NCBI RefSeq assembly: GCF_001420715.1
Contig: NZ_LJJC01000004.1
Coordinates: 525,734-589,733, forward strand
Reading direction: 5' to 3'
Origin: Heyndrickxia shackletonii
GTDB taxonomy: Bacteria; Bacillota; Bacilli; Bacillales; Bacillaceae_C
DNA length: 64,000 nucleotides
The first letter of the stretch is position 1. The number at the start of each line of letters is the position of its first letter. This document shows positions 26,066 through 34,720 of this stretch, in pieces. The translations under genes and the position numbers were made by a program. The notes beneath the pieces are model-generated. The model was not told the origin of the DNA, did no database searches, and saw only the letters and a program-made list of their open reading frames with translations.

Positions 26066-26524
26066 TCAAACCACCACAGCCGGCAAGGTTTTCCCTGTTT
26101 CAAGTAAACTTTTCATATTACTTATGATCGCCGGCCAACCGTTATTTAGCCCCTCGAAGGTATTTTCTTTATCAACGATATCTCCTTCTGCAACATTTTC
26201 GTGTTTAAGGGTTAATTTAACAGTATCCTCTAATTGCTGCAACTCGAAGGTAACGATGGATGCTTCTTCACGCTGAGGCTTTTCATCTGCATGGAACCAA
26301 GTATAGGATAGTCGTTTGTAGGGTTCACTAATAAGGACTTTTCCGTAAACATCTAATTCATCTCTTTCGCGAAGGAAGGTAACGTCTGATCCTTCGTTCC
26401 AATCAGATTGAATTCTTCTTCCAAAAAAATATTTTTCCGTAAATTCCTCTGATGTCAATGCATTCCATACTTTATCAGGTGTACTTGCAATGTAAGTTAC
26501 ATAAACAAATGATGGCTTAGTCAT
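26066..26524 (-). CDS. SRPBCC/AHSA1-type protein
   Basis: A 152-residue START-like helix-grip protein: TKPSFVYVTYIASTPDKVWNALTS at the N-terminus, WNEGSDVTF, LSYTWFHADE and a C-terminal helix (NNGWPAIISNMKSLLE), typical of the AHSA1 domain. Such proteins often follow an ArsR gene, as here, and may bind a hydrophobic ligand. The start overlaps the ArsR stop by eight bases, so translation is coupled. Confidence 0.85.
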   Translation of the reverse strand: MTKPSFVYVTYIASTPDKVWNALTSEEFTEKYFFGRRIQSDWNEGSDVTFLRERDELDVYGKVLISEPYKRLSYTWFHADEKPQREEASIVTFELQQLEDTVKLTLKHENVAEGDIVDKENTFEGLNNGWPAIISNMKSLLETGKTLPAVVV

Positions 26525-26834
26525 TATTTTCCTCCTCCAGTTTTCTTTTTAGTTCGTACAGAGCCTTCACCTGATGTCGTTCATATTTACCGATCCATCG
26601 TTCATAAATTTCGCCGATAGGTGCGGCATTAAGATAATGGAATTTGTTTCGTCCATTTCGAATCACGACAACAAGATTAGCTTCTTCAAGAATGGCCAAA
26701 TGCTTAGACACTGCTTGGCGAGACATATCCAGATGTGTACAGAGCTCACTTAAGGTTTGTCCATTTTCCATATATAGCTGATCTAATAATAATCTGCGGC
26801 TTTCATCTGCTAGAGCTTTAAATACTTTATCCAT
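26517..26834 (-). CDS. ArsR-family transcriptional regulator (leaderless start)
   Basis: A protein of about 105 residues with a winged helix (DMSRQAVSKHLAILEEANLVV), no metal-binding Cys motif, and a C-terminal helix rich in Lys and Glu. The start is put at the ATG at 26834, giving MDKVFKALADESRRLL, the usual N-terminus for ArsR proteins paired with SRPBCC genes. A perfect promoter lies directly before it and leaves no room for a ribosome site. The longer open frame upstream would run through the promoter. Confidence 0.85.
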   Translation of the reverse strand: MDKVFKALADESRRLLLDQLYMENGQTLSELCTHLDMSRQAVSKHLAILEEANLVVVIRNGRNKFHYLNAAPIGEIYERWIGKYERHQVKALYELKRKLEEENND

Positions 26835-26840
26835 ATATTG

Positions 26841-26870
26841 ATTATACGCAACCATTTGGTTGCTTGTCAA
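26841..26870 (-). promoter_or_regulatory. promoter of arsR-SRPBCC with embedded operator
   Basis: Reading the minus strand, TTGACA (26870-26865) and TATAAT (26846-26841) are 18 bases apart. The spacer holds the inverted repeat GCAACCA-AA-TGGTTGC (26863-26848), well placed as an autorepressor site. The seventh base after TATAAT is the A of the ATG at 26834. Confidence 0.85.
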
Positions 26871-26957
26871 ACGATTATTTCTAATTTTCCGTTAATATTT
26901 GATACCATTTCTAAACTTTCCCATGATAATATATTACATAAGTAAGGGGGAAAGCTT

Positions 26958-27962
26958 GTGGTTCGATGGACAAGACTTTTTTATGTAATCGGTTTCATCT
27001 TATTTGTAGGTTTGTTTTCCGCAGCCATTTTTTATGCTTTTAAAATGAATGAAGTTAGCAAAAAAACAAATGATGGTTCCATACCACAATATAAGTATCA
27101 TTTTGTCCTTGTCCCGGAGGAAATGGATAATGATTATTGGAGATTAGTAGAAAAAGGGGCGAGGGCTGCCGCGAAAAGATTGCATGTTCTGCTTGAATAC
27201 AGAGGACCAAAGCAATCCAACATTGATGAGCATCTAAAAGAACTGAAAATAGCAGGTGCCTCAAGAGTTGATGGAATTTTAACGCAGGGATACAATGATC
27301 AACAATTTTCTCCAGTTATCGATAATCTTGAAAATAAAGGGATTCCTGTAATAACGGTTGATACGGATGCTCCGTCCAGCAATCGAAGGGCTTATATTGG
27401 TTCCGATAATTACTATTCCGGATATATCGCTGGACAGGCATTGCTTACTGATACGAAAGGGAAAATAAATGTTGCCATTATAACAGGGAGTTTTCAGGCA
27501 AGCCACCAGCAGCTTCGCGTCCAAGGATTTAAAGATGCGATTCGGAAGGAAAAACGAGTGAAAATAATCGCAATAGAAGAATCGAAAATTACGAGAATAA
27601 GAGCGGCAGAGAAGGCAAATAAAATTTTAACCGAGCATCCGGAGACGAATGCCTTTTTTGGAACAAGTGCATTAGATGGCATCGGAATTGCCCAAACGGT
27701 CGTTCACCTAAATAGACAGAACTCCATGTACATCATCGCATTTGATACTATTAAAGATACAATCAATGATATGGAAAAAGGAATTATTGATGCAACTGTA
27801 ATGCAAGAGCCTTATGAAATGGGCTATAAATCGGTAGAGATGATGGTAGCAATCGAAGAAGGAATTAGAGTGTCGAAGTTAAATTATACGGAAACTAAGG
27901 TCATTCACCGAAGTGATTTGCCGATTGCCGCAATCGAACAGCAAAAGAGGTCCCCGTCATGA
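26958..27962 (+). CDS. membrane-anchored sugar-binding protein (periplasmic-binding fold)
   Basis: A 334-residue protein with an N-terminal membrane anchor (about residues 5-28) and a type 1 periplasmic-binding fold like ribose/galactose binders (VLVPEEMDNDYWRLVEKGARAA, GIPVITVDTD, YIGSDNYYSGYIAGQAL). It lacks a lipobox and a linked transporter. GTG start follows AAGGGGGA. The next gene, a YesM-type kinase, starts within its stop (ATGA overlap), so it is probably the extracytoplasmic sugar sensor of this kinase, like XylFII with LytS in clostridia. The ligand is unknown. Confidence 0.85.
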   Translation: MVRWTRLFYVIGFILFVGLFSAAIFYAFKMNEVSKKTNDGSIPQYKYHFVLVPEEMDNDYWRLVEKGARAAAKRLHVLLEYRGPKQSNIDEHLKELKIAGASRVDGILTQGYNDQQFSPVIDNLENKGIPVITVDTDAPSSNRRAYIGSDNYYSGYIAGQALLTDTKGKINVAIITGSFQASHQQLRVQGFKDAIRKEKRVKIIAIEESKITRIRAAEKANKILTEHPETNAFFGTSALDGIGIAQTVVHLNRQNSMYIIAFDTIKDTINDMEKGIIDATVMQEPYEMGYKSVEMMVAIEEGIRVSKLNYTETKVIHRSDLPIAAIEQQKRSPS

Positions 27963-29398
27963 TTCGTATTCGCACAAAACTAATCCTATACTTTATTATT
28001 CTAGTTGTTCTTGTGAATGGTGTTGCTTTCTATTTGTACAGCAGCAGTGAGCAAATTTTGCGGGAATATGACCGCAGCTTTCAGCGTTTTTTATTATTAA
28101 ATGAAATTTCTCAGCAAACGAATACCCTTGTGGAAAAAATGAATGCCTATATTGTGGAAAAGGATCCTGTCTATTTAAACGAGTTCAATAAAACCAATAT
28201 ACAGTTGCGGTCAAATAAAAAAAGATTAGACAGTGAAATTCAAAACAAATCTAACTACGTCGTTTTAACGAATTATGAAAATATGCTCGAAAGCTTTCTG
28301 GATGACAGCTATATCGCTATCAGTGCTTTCCAAGACAATGATATCAATCAGTACTCCTCCTATTTTAATGAGGCAACAGATATTTCGGGATATATACAGG
28401 AAAACACGTTGTCCTTAATTAATCAGGAACTAACCTCCTACCAGCTTTTTTATAATCAAATGGTAAAAAGAAATCATTATTATCGGATAACTGCCGGTTT
28501 ATTTTTAAGCGCGGTGTTTATCCTCTGTACGATATTGGCCATCCGTATATCAGGAGGAATTACGAATCCAATAAGGCGTCTTTCGCTAGCTGCCAAGGAA
28601 ATCTCGGCAGGGCATTTGACTGGTGAAGACATAAAGGTAACCAGTAAGGATGAATTGAAGCTTTTAACGGAAACCTTTAACCAAATGCGAAAAAATATCA
28701 TTGAATTAGTTAATGAAATTAAAGATAAATCGGAACTGGATAAGCTTTTAAAGGAGCTGGAGCTGAAAAACCTCCAAAATCAAATAAACCCGCATTTTTT
28801 GTTTAATACCTTAAATAACATTGCGAAAATGGCGTATTTAGAGGAGGCGCCTGAGACTACGAGACTGATAGAATCGGTATCCACATTACTGCGATATAAT
28901 TTGGAAAATATCGATAAGCCTTCATCTTTGAAAGATGAAATCAATGTGGTAAAAGAATATTTTTACATACAACAAACAAGGTTTGGAGATCGTATTTCCT
29001 TTTATACTCATATTGATGAAAGTTGTATGCAGGCACCAGTTCCCAGGCTTACCTTGCAGCCCATTGTCGAAAACGCTTTTATCCACGGGGTGGAGTCAAA
29101 GGAGGAAGGCGGGTCCATTACGTTATCCATTTTTAAAGAAGCGAATCAGATTTTCATTGAGGTGATGGATGACGGTTTAGGAATGGATCAGGAGACAAAA
29201 CAGAGACTATTAAATTATGTGAACGCAGAAGATATGCATCCAAATGAATTACATAAGCGATCCGGGCATTCCACAGGGATCGGCGTAATTAATGTGATTA
29301 AGCGCATGCAGCTTTTTTATCAAGAAAAGGATGTAGTGGAGATTGAATCGGAGCTAGGGAGAGGGACTACTTTTCGCTTAAAAATCAAGGGGGTATAG
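27959..29398 (+). CDS. sensor histidine kinase, YesM/LytS type
   Basis: A 479-residue kinase: membrane helix (about 7-27), extracytoplasmic helical region (about 28-175), second helix (about 178-198), HAMP (about 199-250), His_kinase box with His279 in NQINPHFLFNTLNN, and an ATPase domain (LQPIVENAFIHGV, DDGLGMD, GIGVINV). Start ATG overlaps the sensor-protein stop. It should autophosphorylate and pass phosphate to the next gene product. The long external part would contact the anchored binding protein. Confidence 0.92.
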   Translation: MIRIRTKLILYFIILVVLVNGVAFYLYSSSEQILREYDRSFQRFLLLNEISQQTNTLVEKMNAYIVEKDPVYLNEFNKTNIQLRSNKKRLDSEIQNKSNYVVLTNYENMLESFLDDSYIAISAFQDNDINQYSSYFNEATDISGYIQENTLSLINQELTSYQLFYNQMVKRNHYYRITAGLFLSAVFILCTILAIRISGGITNPIRRLSLAAKEISAGHLTGEDIKVTSKDELKLLTETFNQMRKNIIELVNEIKDKSELDKLLKELELKNLQNQINPHFLFNTLNNIAKMAYLEEAPETTRLIESVSTLLRYNLENIDKPSSLKDEINVVKEYFYIQQTRFGDRISFYTHIDESCMQAPVPRLTLQPIVENAFIHGVESKEEGGSITLSIFKEANQIFIEVMDDGLGMDQETKQRLLNYVNAEDMHPNELHKRSGHSTGIGVINVIKRMQLFYQEKDVVEIESELGRGTTFRLKIKGV

Positions 29399-29401
29399 GT
29401 T

Positions 29402-30940
29402 ATGCGTCTAGTAATAGCCGATGATGAAATGTTGGAACGAAAAGCATTGTCGAAAATGATTGAAAAAGAAATACCTGACATCAATTTGATTGGGGAAGCG
29501 GTTAATGGGAGAATGGCGATCCAGCTGGCAGATATGCTCAAACCGGATATCATGATGATGGATATCAAAATGCCGGGGATCGATGGTGTCGAGGCTGTAA
29601 GAGAAATTAGAAAGAAAAATAAACAAATCAAATTTATTATGGTGTCCGCTTTTAATACCTTTGAGTATGCAAAAGAAGTCATGCAGCAAGGTGTAAAGGA
29701 ATATTTATTAAAACCGAGTAAACAATCAGAAGTGATTGCTGCATTGTCGAGGGTTATGCGAGAGATTGAGGAAGAAAGACAGCTGCAAGCGGAGAAACAA
29801 TTACTGCAAGATAGTCTGAAACGGGCCCTTTCTGTTATTGAGACAGAATGGCTTTCATCGATATTAAATGACCATATAAGCTTTGAGGCATGGAGTGAGC
29901 TTCTTGGTGTTGAGGTAAAATCGGGAATTATTGTTATTTTTATTATCCAAGAACAAAATGGGCAATTGTTAAAAGAACAGAAGCACTATATCTATCAAAA
30001 ACTGAAGGAACAGTTAAAAACAAAAAGTGAATGCATGATTGGCCCTATGGTAGAAAATAAGATTCCTGTACTTATATTATTTAATTCTACTCAAGAGAAA
30101 AATCGCATGAAATCACAAGCAATTAAACTGGTTAGAAATGTTGTAACCAAACTGAGAGAATCAAATTTATCGCTATTCGCAGCGATGGGGCATCCCTTTC
30201 AAACAATAGAAGATTTGCCAAACTCTTATCATGAAGCATTACGTGCGTTGGAGCAGCGAAATCATCAACATGAAGTAGCCTATGCGTTTCCAACAGAAAC
30301 TAGGAACGAAGAATTTTTATCATTAGAAAAAGAGAAAGAGTTGATTGATCTCATCAAAATGGGTGACCGCCAGCATGTGCTGGAGGTATTTGAACTCTAT
30401 GTCAGCGAGCTGGAATCCCAATCGGAGCAAAAAGCGGAAAGAATGTTGGAGGAATTATGGATTGTCGTTTCAAGAGCCTTGTATGAAATAGGAATCCAAA
30501 CAGATCCATACACTTTCCAGCAAAATGGTTCATATGATCAAATGATTGCAGCGACAAGACAATATGTAGTTGAATCTGCAGAGCTTGTCCAAGCATGGAG
30601 AAATAGTCATACAAAAGGATATTTATTGAAGGCAAAGGAATATATTACGGAGCACTTCCATAAAACGATTACCTTAGAGGAAGTGGCGGAGTATGTAGAG
30701 CTTAGCCCATTTCATTTTAGTAAGCTTTTTAAAGAAAAATACGGGGTAAATTTTATCGATTATGTGACGGATTTGCGCATTGAACAAGCAAAGAAGGAAA
30801 TGCTCAATACGAATAAAAGCTTGAAGGAAATTTGTTTCAGTGTCGGTTATAAGGATCCGAACTATTTTAGCCGTGTATTTAAAAAGAAAACCGGTGTTGC
30901 TCCTACTGCATATCGGAGTACACAAACCCCATTCACGTAA
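29402..30940 (+). CDS. response regulator with AraC DNA-binding domain, YesN type
   Basis: A 512-residue regulator. The receiver domain (1-120) has acidic residues Asp7 and Asp8, phosphoacceptor Asp54 in MMMDIKMPG, and a conserved Lys in LLKPSKQSE. A helical linker follows, and a C-terminal AraC domain (about 405-508) has two helix-turn-helix motifs (TLEEVAEYVELSPFHFSKLFK and LKEICFSVGYKDPNYFSRVFK). It probably controls a sugar uptake operon. The nearby ABC transporter at 35 kb is a candidate, but three unrelated genes lie between. Confidence 0.92.
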   Translation: MRLVIADDEMLERKALSKMIEKEIPDINLIGEAVNGRMAIQLADMLKPDIMMMDIKMPGIDGVEAVREIRKKNKQIKFIMVSAFNTFEYAKEVMQQGVKEYLLKPSKQSEVIAALSRVMREIEEERQLQAEKQLLQDSLKRALSVIETEWLSSILNDHISFEAWSELLGVEVKSGIIVIFIIQEQNGQLLKEQKHYIYQKLKEQLKTKSECMIGPMVENKIPVLILFNSTQEKNRMKSQAIKLVRNVVTKLRESNLSLFAAMGHPFQTIEDLPNSYHEALRALEQRNHQHEVAYAFPTETRNEEFLSLEKEKELIDLIKMGDRQHVLEVFELYVSELESQSEQKAERMLEELWIVVSRALYEIGIQTDPYTFQQNGSYDQMIAATRQYVVESAELVQAWRNSHTKGYLLKAKEYITEHFHKTITLEEVAEYVELSPFHFSKLFKEKYGVNFIDYVTDLRIEQAKKEMLNTNKSLKEICFSVGYKDPNYFSRVFKKKTGVAPTAYRSTQTPFT

Positions 30941-30957
30941 ATACGGATTATATATTT

Positions 30958-31111
30958 CTAGCTCCGACGCCTATCGGCAAGTGGATTTCTCCGTCTCCTA
31001 CCTAAGATAAGTCAACATCAGCTCCTGAACTACCTCAGCACGGTTTCCTTTATCTCAGTCGAAGGCTACGAAATCCATACGCCGATGGGCAAGGCGTCCC
31101 CGCTTTTCTAG
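30958..31111 (-). repeat. long palindromic intergenic element, copy A
   Basis: Read on the minus strand it starts AGAAAAGCGGGGACGCC and ends GGAGCTAG. Pairing blocks GGATTTC/GAAATCC, GCCTATCGGC/GCCGATGGGC and GACGCC/GGCGTC give a long imperfect hairpin. It begins 18 bases after the stop of the response regulator. Related copies lie at 36326 and 45937. Confidence 0.7.
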
Positions 31112-31216
31112 TAAGTCGCTGGTCTTAGAAGAAATTAATACTGCGGTGCATTGTTGAAAACTAATACACCATTTACCATAATAGTTAAGATAATATTAGA
31201 GGGGAAGAGAACTATT

Positions 31217-32074
31217 ATGAAAAAGTTACTTGCATTTTTAGCTGTTCTTGCTTGTTTTTATATCATTGCGTTGAGTCTGCAAAGGGTATCTTGGTTTCCG
31301 TTTGGTAGTAAAGAAACACAGGCAGCGTCCATGCACAATATTGAGGTAATTGATATTCATGCATCAGCTGCCGACGTTTCCGTTATTCCGGTCAATCGGG
31401 AGGATGTTAAAGCAGAATATAAGGGCAAAGGAAAACTGAAGGTAACAAAAAGTGGAGATACTGTAAAAGTGTCATTAGTGCGTAGCTGGTTGGAAGGTAT
31501 TAATTTTTTTGATAAGAAAAAGCTAAAAATTTATATACCTAAGGATTTTAATCAAAAAATGGCTGTTAACATTGGTTCGGGAAAATTGCATTTTTCTGGC
31601 CCTTCTAAAGAACATCCCATGAATTTAAAGGAATTAAACCTTGATATGTCATCGGGTATGGTAGATTTGGAAAAACTCCATATTGAATCGTATCATCATG
31701 AAGGTTCTTCAGGAAATGCTAATCTAGATTATGTGACTGCCGGAAATGCCACGATTAAGATGAGCTCAGGAAATGTCGACATAAATCATTACCATGGAAA
31801 GTTGAATGCAAGATTATCGTCTGGAAGGTTTAAAGCCCAAATGGACCAATTAAATGATCCGATTGATGTTAAAATTAGCTCGGGTATTCTGAATCTGGAT
31901 CTCCCTAAGGACTCCGATTTTACATTGAATGGAAATGTCAGCAGCGGAATCCTTTCATGCAAGTTTCCGCTCGAAAATGGGTTTGACAGCAGACATAGAA
32001 TAAGTGGTTCGTATGGAACAGGAAAGTATAAGATTAATGTCACTGCATCCAGTGGGAAAGTAAGTATATATTAA
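31217..32074 (+). CDS. DUF4097-type secreted or membrane-anchored beta-helix protein
   Basis: A 285-residue protein with an N-terminal hydrophobic segment (about 4-22) and a repetitive beta-rich body typical of DUF4097 (putative adhesin): repeated SSG motifs such as DMSSGMVDL, KMSSGNVDI, RLSSGRFKA, KISSGILNL and NVSSGILSC, spaced about 20-25 residues apart. Start ATG follows AGGGGAAGAGA. A DUF2089 gene starts 210 bases downstream. DUF4097 proteins often accompany envelope-stress regulators; no ligand is known. Confidence 0.82.
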   Translation: MKKLLAFLAVLACFYIIALSLQRVSWFPFGSKETQAASMHNIEVIDIHASAADVSVIPVNREDVKAEYKGKGKLKVTKSGDTVKVSLVRSWLEGINFFDKKKLKIYIPKDFNQKMAVNIGSGKLHFSGPSKEHPMNLKELNLDMSSGMVDLEKLHIESYHHEGSSGNANLDYVTAGNATIKMSSGNVDINHYHGKLNARLSSGRFKAQMDQLNDPIDVKISSGILNLDLPKDSDFTLNGNVSSGILSCKFPLENGFDSRHRISGSYGTGKYKINVTASSGKVSIY

Positions 32075-32284
32075 TTTTTGGGATGACCCTTTTGGTGGGT
32101 CGTCTTTTTTTGTTGTATTTCTTATAAGTAGAAGACAAAAAATGGGATAATCAAACATGTTTTAAAAGAATAGCACAGGGTTAGTTAATTATTTTAATTT
32201 GCAACTTAATAATTTTAATAAATTTTGTTTACATTTTTTAATATATGTAATATCATATTAATAATATTAAGGGAGGGGATAAAA

Positions 32285-32716
32285 ATGGCTTACCCACTAA
32301 TCACCAATTGCCCTGTTTGCAGCGAAGCGTTGAAAATTACAAAATTACAGTGTACGCATTGTCATACAACCATTGAGAATGAATTTGAGCTATCCAAGTT
32401 TGCAGCCCTTAGTCAAGAACAGCTATTTTTTATAGAAATATTCCTCAAGAGCCGCGGAAATATTAAAGAAGTTGAAAAAGAATTGGGGATTTCTTACCCA
32501 ACTGTACGCGGTAAGTTGAACGAAGTTGTTTCTGCACTTGGGTATGTAGAAAAGAAAAGCGATATAGATGATAAGAAAGTAATTACCATGCTTGAAAAAG
32601 GAGAAATCTCTTCCAGAGGAAGCATTAAAAATCATAAAGGGGAATTAAAGGGGGAACTAGATGATGAAAGAAGAAATTACAAAGATACTTACAATGGTTC
32701 AAGAAGGAAAACTTGA
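32285..32716 (+). CDS. DUF2089-family protein with frameshifted C-terminus
   Basis: An N-terminal zinc ribbon (CPVCSEAL and CTHCHTT) is followed by a helix-turn-helix-like region (NIKEVEKELGISYPTVRGKLNEV), the normal DUF2089 layout. After GEIS the reading frame departs from the family: the next frame reads PEEALKIIKGN and stops at 32646-32648, just before the next gene's ribosome site. One extra T near 32611 (CTTCC for CTCC) explains this. As written, the protein is 143 residues with a novel tail that overlaps the next gene by 56 bases. Confidence 0.85.
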   Translation: MAYPLITNCPVCSEALKITKLQCTHCHTTIENEFELSKFAALSQEQLFFIEIFLKSRGNIKEVEKELGISYPTVRGKLNEVVSALGYVEKKSDIDDKKVITMLEKGEISSRGSIKNHKGELKGELDDERRNYKDTYNGSRRKT

Positions 32717-33056
32717 TTCGAATGAGGCTACGGAACTAATTCAAGCATTAAAGGAAAAAGACTCCACTCCGGCTACGGTCAAAGGGTCGAATTACCTCGA
32801 TAAAATGTTGAAAATTCGTGTACTCTCCGAGGAAGGCGACAAAGTAAATGTAAACTTGCCATTACGGCTAATCAAAGTTGCGTTAAAAACAGGACTTAGC
32901 ATCGCATCGGCAATACCTGAATCCGCTAAGTACGTGAAAGATATCAACGTTCTTGATGTGGAATTGATTTTAGAAGCAATTGAAAATGAATTGTCCGGTC
33001 AAATTGTCGATATCGAGACTGAGAAGGGCGAAAAAGTCTCTGTCGTTATTGAGTGA
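32661..33056 (+). CDS. SHOCT-like domain protein
   Basis: A 131-residue protein. The N-terminus (EEITKILTMVQEGKLDSNEATELIQAL) is a SHOCT-like or YvlB-N-type helical pair, as commonly found next to DUF2089/DUF4097 genes. The rest contains RVLSEEGDKVNVNLPLRLIK, resembling a small sensor module. Start follows AAAGGGGGAACTAG. It belongs to the DUF4097-DUF2089 operon; function unknown. Confidence 0.75.
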   Translation: MMKEEITKILTMVQEGKLDSNEATELIQALKEKDSTPATVKGSNYLDKMLKIRVLSEEGDKVNVNLPLRLIKVALKTGLSIASAIPESAKYVKDINVLDVELILEAIENELSGQIVDIETEKGEKVSVVIE

Positions 33057-33061
33057 TTACC

Positions 33062-33349
33062 ATGCTAAAAGTGAAAGTGAAACTTAAAGACAAGAAGGAA
33101 TTCACGGTTCCACTACCTTATGCGCTTTTACAGGCAGGTGGATGGGTTGCCTCTTCACCTTTGCTGTGGAAATATGTGAATAATACGTTTATCCGGAAAA
33201 ATGCGGAGGAAAACACAAAATCGTTTATTCCCGCATCCATTGATCGTAAAGAAGTTAAACACTTATTGAGAGAACTCAAACGATATCGCGGTTTAACAAT
33301 CGTTGATGTGAAAGATAAAGATGGAACAGAGGTCATTGTGAGATTATAG
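33062..33349 (+). CDS. hypothetical protein, 95 residues
   Basis: Starts MLKVKVKLKDKKEFTVPLPY, has a mildly hydrophobic middle and a basic C-terminal half. It begins six bases after the SHOCT gene's stop, with a GTG alternative at 33053 overlapping that stop; neither has a clear ribosome site, so coupling is likely. The MLKVKVKL start echoes the LKIRVLSEEGDKVNV segment of its neighbour. No family recognised. Confidence 0.6.
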   Translation: MLKVKVKLKDKKEFTVPLPYALLQAGGWVASSPLLWKYVNNTFIRKNAEENTKSFIPASIDRKEVKHLLRELKRYRGLTIVDVKDKDGTEVIVRL

Positions 33350-33354
33350 ATGCG

Positions 33355-33382
33355 GGCATTCCGATAGGGAGTGTCTTTTTTT
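33355..33382 (+). terminator. terminator of the DUF4097-DUF2089 operon
   Basis: GGCATTCC can pair with GGGAGTGTC (with wobble pairs), followed by TTTTTTT. Confidence 0.65.
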
Positions 33383-33547
33383 GTTTTGGCTCTGTTAAAT
33401 AATGTTGTTGGCGTACATACCGCCTAATGTGTACACGATAGGCTGGAATCAACAATCATCATAAACAAAGCTTTTGTTTTAAAAAAAGAGGAAAAAGGGA
33501 TGTTTCGTAGAAGACCTATTATATACTATTATTTTGGAGGTGATGGA

Positions 33548-34537
33548 TTGGTTAAGAAACTACGAACCACTCCTATTATTATTTTTATGCTTGAGGCTCT
33601 ATTAAGGAGAATCCCACAAACTCATCCTAAAAGAAATGACATCGAAAAGGAATTATCTAGGCGATGGGCGGGATTTCGTGGAGAGCAAAGTCTAGATTAC
33701 TATGTTGAAAGTCTTTTTAATCGTGAAGAGTATACAGTTTTTCATGATTTGCGTCTTCCGATCTCAAACGAAGCATTCTTTCAAATTGATACCCTTATCC
33801 TAAGCCCTAGCTTTTTTACCATTTTGGAGGGCAAATACATTTTAGGAGAGCTATTTTTCGATCCAAATCAGCTAGAGCGAACATTGGATGGCAAAGTAGA
33901 CATATTCCCCAATCCGATTGTTCAGGCGGAAAATCAACAATATTTTTTATCAGCTTTGTTTGAAAAATACTCTATACCTCGAGTTCCGAATACCTCCTTT
34001 GTAGTGATCACCAGCCCGAATTCCATCATCAAACCTAATCCGGATTATCCTGCCGTTTCCCAAAAAGTTATACGCCCTGCCGCGATTCGATCCAAGTTAG
34101 ATATGGTTAAACAAAAATTCCGGAATCCAATTTTAGACAAAAAAGACATACAGAAAGTTACACGTCTGCTGTTAAAACTGCACACACCCGCTTGGCCTAA
34201 GGTAATGGAGAAATTTCAAATTAGTGAAGAAGAACTTTTGCCCGGTATTTACTGTGAGGGTTGTAACCATTTATCTATTAAAAGAATCAGACGAAATTGG
34301 ACCTGCACTATCTGCGGAAAAACAGATAAAAAGGCATTATTCAAACTCTTAATGGACTATACCTTGCTTCAAGATTCTAAAATTACGAATCAAAAGTTTA
34401 GGGAACTCACGGGAGTATCATCCGTTCATATGGCTTCAAAAATGCTAAAGTCCCTCAATCTCCCATATAAAGGCGAGCTTAGGCATAGGGAATATGAATT
34501 GAGTGTAGAGCAGCTTCGAAAACTCTTAGATATGTGA
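33548..34537 (+). CDS. NERD-domain protein with C-terminal zinc ribbon (first of two)
   Basis: A 329-residue protein. An N-terminal helical segment precedes a NERD nuclease-related domain (about 55-170) with GEQSLDYYV, the Asp of FQIDTLIL and the Glu and Lys of ILEGKYI, the PD-(D/E)xK-like triad. A Cys4 ribbon (CEGCNHLS...CTICGKT) and a C-terminal helical region follow. Start TTG at 33548 follows GGAGGTG. A paralogue of the same design lies at 54987. The family may act on nucleic acid, but no activity is proven. Confidence 0.82.
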   Translation: MVKKLRTTPIIIFMLEALLRRIPQTHPKRNDIEKELSRRWAGFRGEQSLDYYVESLFNREEYTVFHDLRLPISNEAFFQIDTLILSPSFFTILEGKYILGELFFDPNQLERTLDGKVDIFPNPIVQAENQQYFLSALFEKYSIPRVPNTSFVVITSPNSIIKPNPDYPAVSQKVIRPAAIRSKLDMVKQKFRNPILDKKDIQKVTRLLLKLHTPAWPKVMEKFQISEEELLPGIYCEGCNHLSIKRIRRNWTCTICGKTDKKALFKLLMDYTLLQDSKITNQKFRELTGVSSVHMASKMLKSLNLPYKGELRHREYELSVEQLRKLLDM

Positions 34538-34583
34538 TTTATGAGAAATTCAAGACTAAGTGTAAAAAAGATAAACTTTGTAT

Positions 34584-34720
34584 GATGGCTAATAGAAAAG
34601 GATAACAGCTAATAGACCGAGAGTGATGGCTAATAGAAAAGGATAACGGCTAATAGAGCGGCGTGATGGCTAATAGAAAAGGATAACGGCTAATAGACCG
34701 AGCGTGACGGCTAATAGTGA
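34584..34720. repeat. 41-bp tandem repeat array, family E
   Basis: GATGGCTAATAG (last copy GACGGCTAATAG) starts at 34584, 34625, 34665 and 34706, spacing 41, 40, 41. Each unit holds two GGCTAATAG motifs about 20 bp apart separated by AAAAGGATAAC or ACCGAGCGT-like spacers. It sits after the NERD gene. Confidence 0.85.

Noticed and set aside
33383-33547. Insertion-sequence remnant or riboswitch
   Set aside because: TTGTTG/CAACAA arms and a GGCTCTGTTAAATAATG start suggested a mobile-element end, but no second end or duplication was found and no known riboswitch core is visible.
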